Origin: Ianthella basta
Taxonomy: Eukaryota; Porifera; Demospongiae; Verongiida; Ianthellidae
NCBI GenBank assembly: GCA_964019415.1
Contig: OZ025869.1
Location: 3,094,094 to 3,158,093, forward strand
Length of the DNA stretch: 64,000 nt
Direction of reading: 5' to 3'
The position numbers and the translations under genes are program-made. Shown here piece by piece: positions 62,197-64,000 of this stretch; the first letter of the stretch is position 1, and every line of letters begins with the position of its first letter. The notes beneath the pieces were generated by a model. The model worked only from the letters and a program-made list of their open reading frames with translations, did not search any database and was not told the DNA's origin.

Positions 62197-64000
62197 TTAG
62201 AAAACCTGCACACGATAGTTCAGGAAATCAGCTACATACACCGCTCCATTGTCATCAACACATATACCAGCCGGTCTATCAAACCTCCCTGTACGAGAAC
62301 CTTCCCCTCCAAACTGATGAACCAGTGTACCTTCCAGTGTGTATACCATTACAATGTCGGAGAAGTGTGAAGTGATCAACAAATGGTTGTCATTAGTGGC
62401 AACAATGTAGGTTGGGGTATACTTTGACTGGAAATTTCTCTTAAAAGTGCCTTCTTTAGACCACACAGAAACTCTCCTATTTCCATCATCACTAACATAC
62501 ACAAGGCCATCTGAACCAAATGCTATGCCACGAGGCCATTCTAAACACCCTGGGCCACTTCCTTTTGAGCCAAAAGAAAACAGAAACTTGCCATCTTTGT
62601 CATGAACAGTGACATGGTGGTTGTCACAGTCACATATGTAAATCAGTCCCTCTGGGCTAACAGACACACCATAAGGACCGCTCAAACAATCACTTTCACT
62701 ACCTGCACGGTGTATGGTCTGAAGGAGTTGGCCATCTTGGGACAGCTTGACTACTTTATTGTTGCGATAGTCTGTCACCCAAACATTACCTTTCAGGTCA
62801 AATGCTACACCAAGCAACACACTACCAAGCACTCCTTTCCCAATGGACCTCACCAATGTACCATTATTGGCGAGAAGATGAACACGCTTGTTCCTGTCAT
62901 CTGTCACAGCTAGCAGGCCCTCACTGTTCATGGCTACAGCAGTATACCTACCACCCTCTGGACTGTGTTTGATGACCTTCTGACACTCTCCAAGTTTCCT
63001 CCAGCCCCTGTGAGGGTGCTTCACCTGCAGGCAGAATTGGGACCAGGGGGTAGAGTCAAGGGAGTGGCCAACATACACCAAGTGGTATATCCATACATTA
63101 ACTCTGTACACTACTGAACTGAGCACTTTAGGGGAGGGGGAATGCACTAATGACATAATTATTATGACTTGCTAAATACCCTTTCAAAGGTGGGTGCGTG
63201 GGTGAGATTAAAGCCAGGGAGGCAAATGCACCCCCTTCACTGAAGTGATCCCTAACCAAACACTATATAACAGTGTGTGTTGCTAACACGACAACATACA
63301 GCACTTGCCCAGTTCACACATGCAGTGAACTGCCTCTCACTGGTGGTGTCCCAAGGTGGGTCATTTCAATGTTCACACCCCAAACTACACCCAATCACAC
63401 ACCATCAACATGCATACAGCTCACCTTTTGAGCTGCTGCCAACTGCTTCACCTTCCCTGGAGAGGTGCTGTCTCTTTCTGTCACTGAATGGCGCAAATGT
63501 TGGAGTTCAGCCTCTTTCTCCCTCAAAACCACATCTCTGTCCCTTAATGCTACATCTCTCTCTATCACTGCTCTCTCCTTCTCCTTCAAGGCCTCCCTCA
63601 ATGCAACGTCCTTCTCCCTAATTACCTGCACGCTCCCCCTAATTATTTTATCCTTTTCCCTCAAAGCATCCTCACTCTTTCTAACTACCTTATTTTTCTC
63701 CCTCAACTCCATCATTGCCCTTTCCTTCTCCTTCAAGGCCTTCCCCAATGTCTCCTCCCTCTCCCTAATCACCTCATCCCTCTCTCCAATCACCTCATCC
63801 TTCTCCCTCAATGCCTCATCCTTCTCTCTAATCACCTCATCCTTCGCCCTAATCACCTCATCCTTCGCCCTAATTACTTCATCCTTCTGTCTGCATTCTT
63901 CCTCCTTGGCTGACAACTGCTGGCAAAGTAGCTCAATTGGAGCAACAACATGGCCACCTGTTGGGAGGGAAGACTCGATACATCTCAACTCTCTCACCAG
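62197..64000 (-). CDS. Coiled-coil/NHL beta-propeller protein (5' end outside window)
   Basis: The last two exons are seen. The upstream one runs from the window edge down to 63425 (donor AAAAGGTGAGC). Intron 63025-63424 ends CTGCAG, and the final exon is 63024-62197. The junction is phase 0: KQLAAAQK then VKHPHRGWRK. The first part is a long charged helix with near-perfect seven-residue repeats (KDEVIRA, KDEVIRE, KDEALRE, RDEVIRE). The second holds six NHL repeats, including YVSDDGNRRVSVW and the last, YVADFLNYRVQVF, before TAA, enough for a six-bladed propeller. Coiled coil plus NHL is the C-terminal layout of TRIM-NHL proteins, and a RING/B-box start would lie beyond the window. Other NHL proteins are possible. 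Ligand binding by the propeller (RNA or protein) is family knowledge, not shown here. Confidence 0.8.

Overview
The window looks like intergenic-rich metazoan DNA, most likely from a sponge (demosponge); this is inferred from protein content, not proven. It holds a tandem family of secreted short collagens with a fibrinogen-like C-terminal module, a coiled-coil/NHL beta-propeller protein, a SAM-domain gene of SAMD3-like layout with short introns, many (CA)n microsatellites, and a dense load of non-autonomous DNA transposons. A cnidarian or other invertebrate cannot be excluded.

From 1 to 42 kb, six intact genes on the minus strand (9.35-10.39, 19.26-20.30, 27.98-29.05, 34.58-35.73, 37.73-38.88 and 41.12-42.19 kb) encode secreted proteins: signal peptide, about 6-8 Gly-X-Y triplets, an optional coiled coil, then a cysteine-rich fibrinogen-related-like domain. 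A divergent member with 49 Gly-X-Y triplets lies on the plus strand at 31.36-32.81 kb. All appear to lack introns. The minus-strand copies share a TATA-type core promoter 40-53 bp upstream of the ATG and a conserved 3' flank. The array grew by segmental duplication (2.3-7.0 kb with 14.7-21.1 kb; 7.2-8.6 kb with 27.3-29.8 kb). At least three further copies have been lost or broken: a truncated one at 7.57 kb, a deleted one at 6.34 kb and a 3' relic at 29.77 kb. A separate ~1.74-kb tandem array fills 21.3-25.5 kb.

From 43 to 49.4 kb there are degenerate genes and transposons: two frameshifted RhoGAP-like exons (43.5 and 44.0 kb), exons of a coiled-coil gene (45.56-46.33 kb), spliced exons of a CACTA/EnSpm-like transposase (46.7-47.9 kb) and a foldback element (48.9-49.3 kb).

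From 49.6 to 56.8 kb lies a large inverted duplication. Each arm carries a two-exon gene ending in a kinase-like domain. The left copy has a Trp-to-stop mutation and the right copy is open. Each outer end carries an identical sequence that folds as a hammerhead ribozyme (type I, GUC cleavage site). The right arm contains two insertions with Helentron/HINE hallmarks, and the left arm preserves both empty sites. A second hammerhead-like core sits in a 238-bp palindromic insertion with a 10-bp target-site duplication at 23.4-23.6 kb.

From 57 to 64 kb: the SAMD3-like gene, with a MITE and a Tigger/pogo relic in its introns, a largely empty 2.5-kb stretch, and the 3' part of the coiled-coil/NHL gene, which runs off the right edge of the window.
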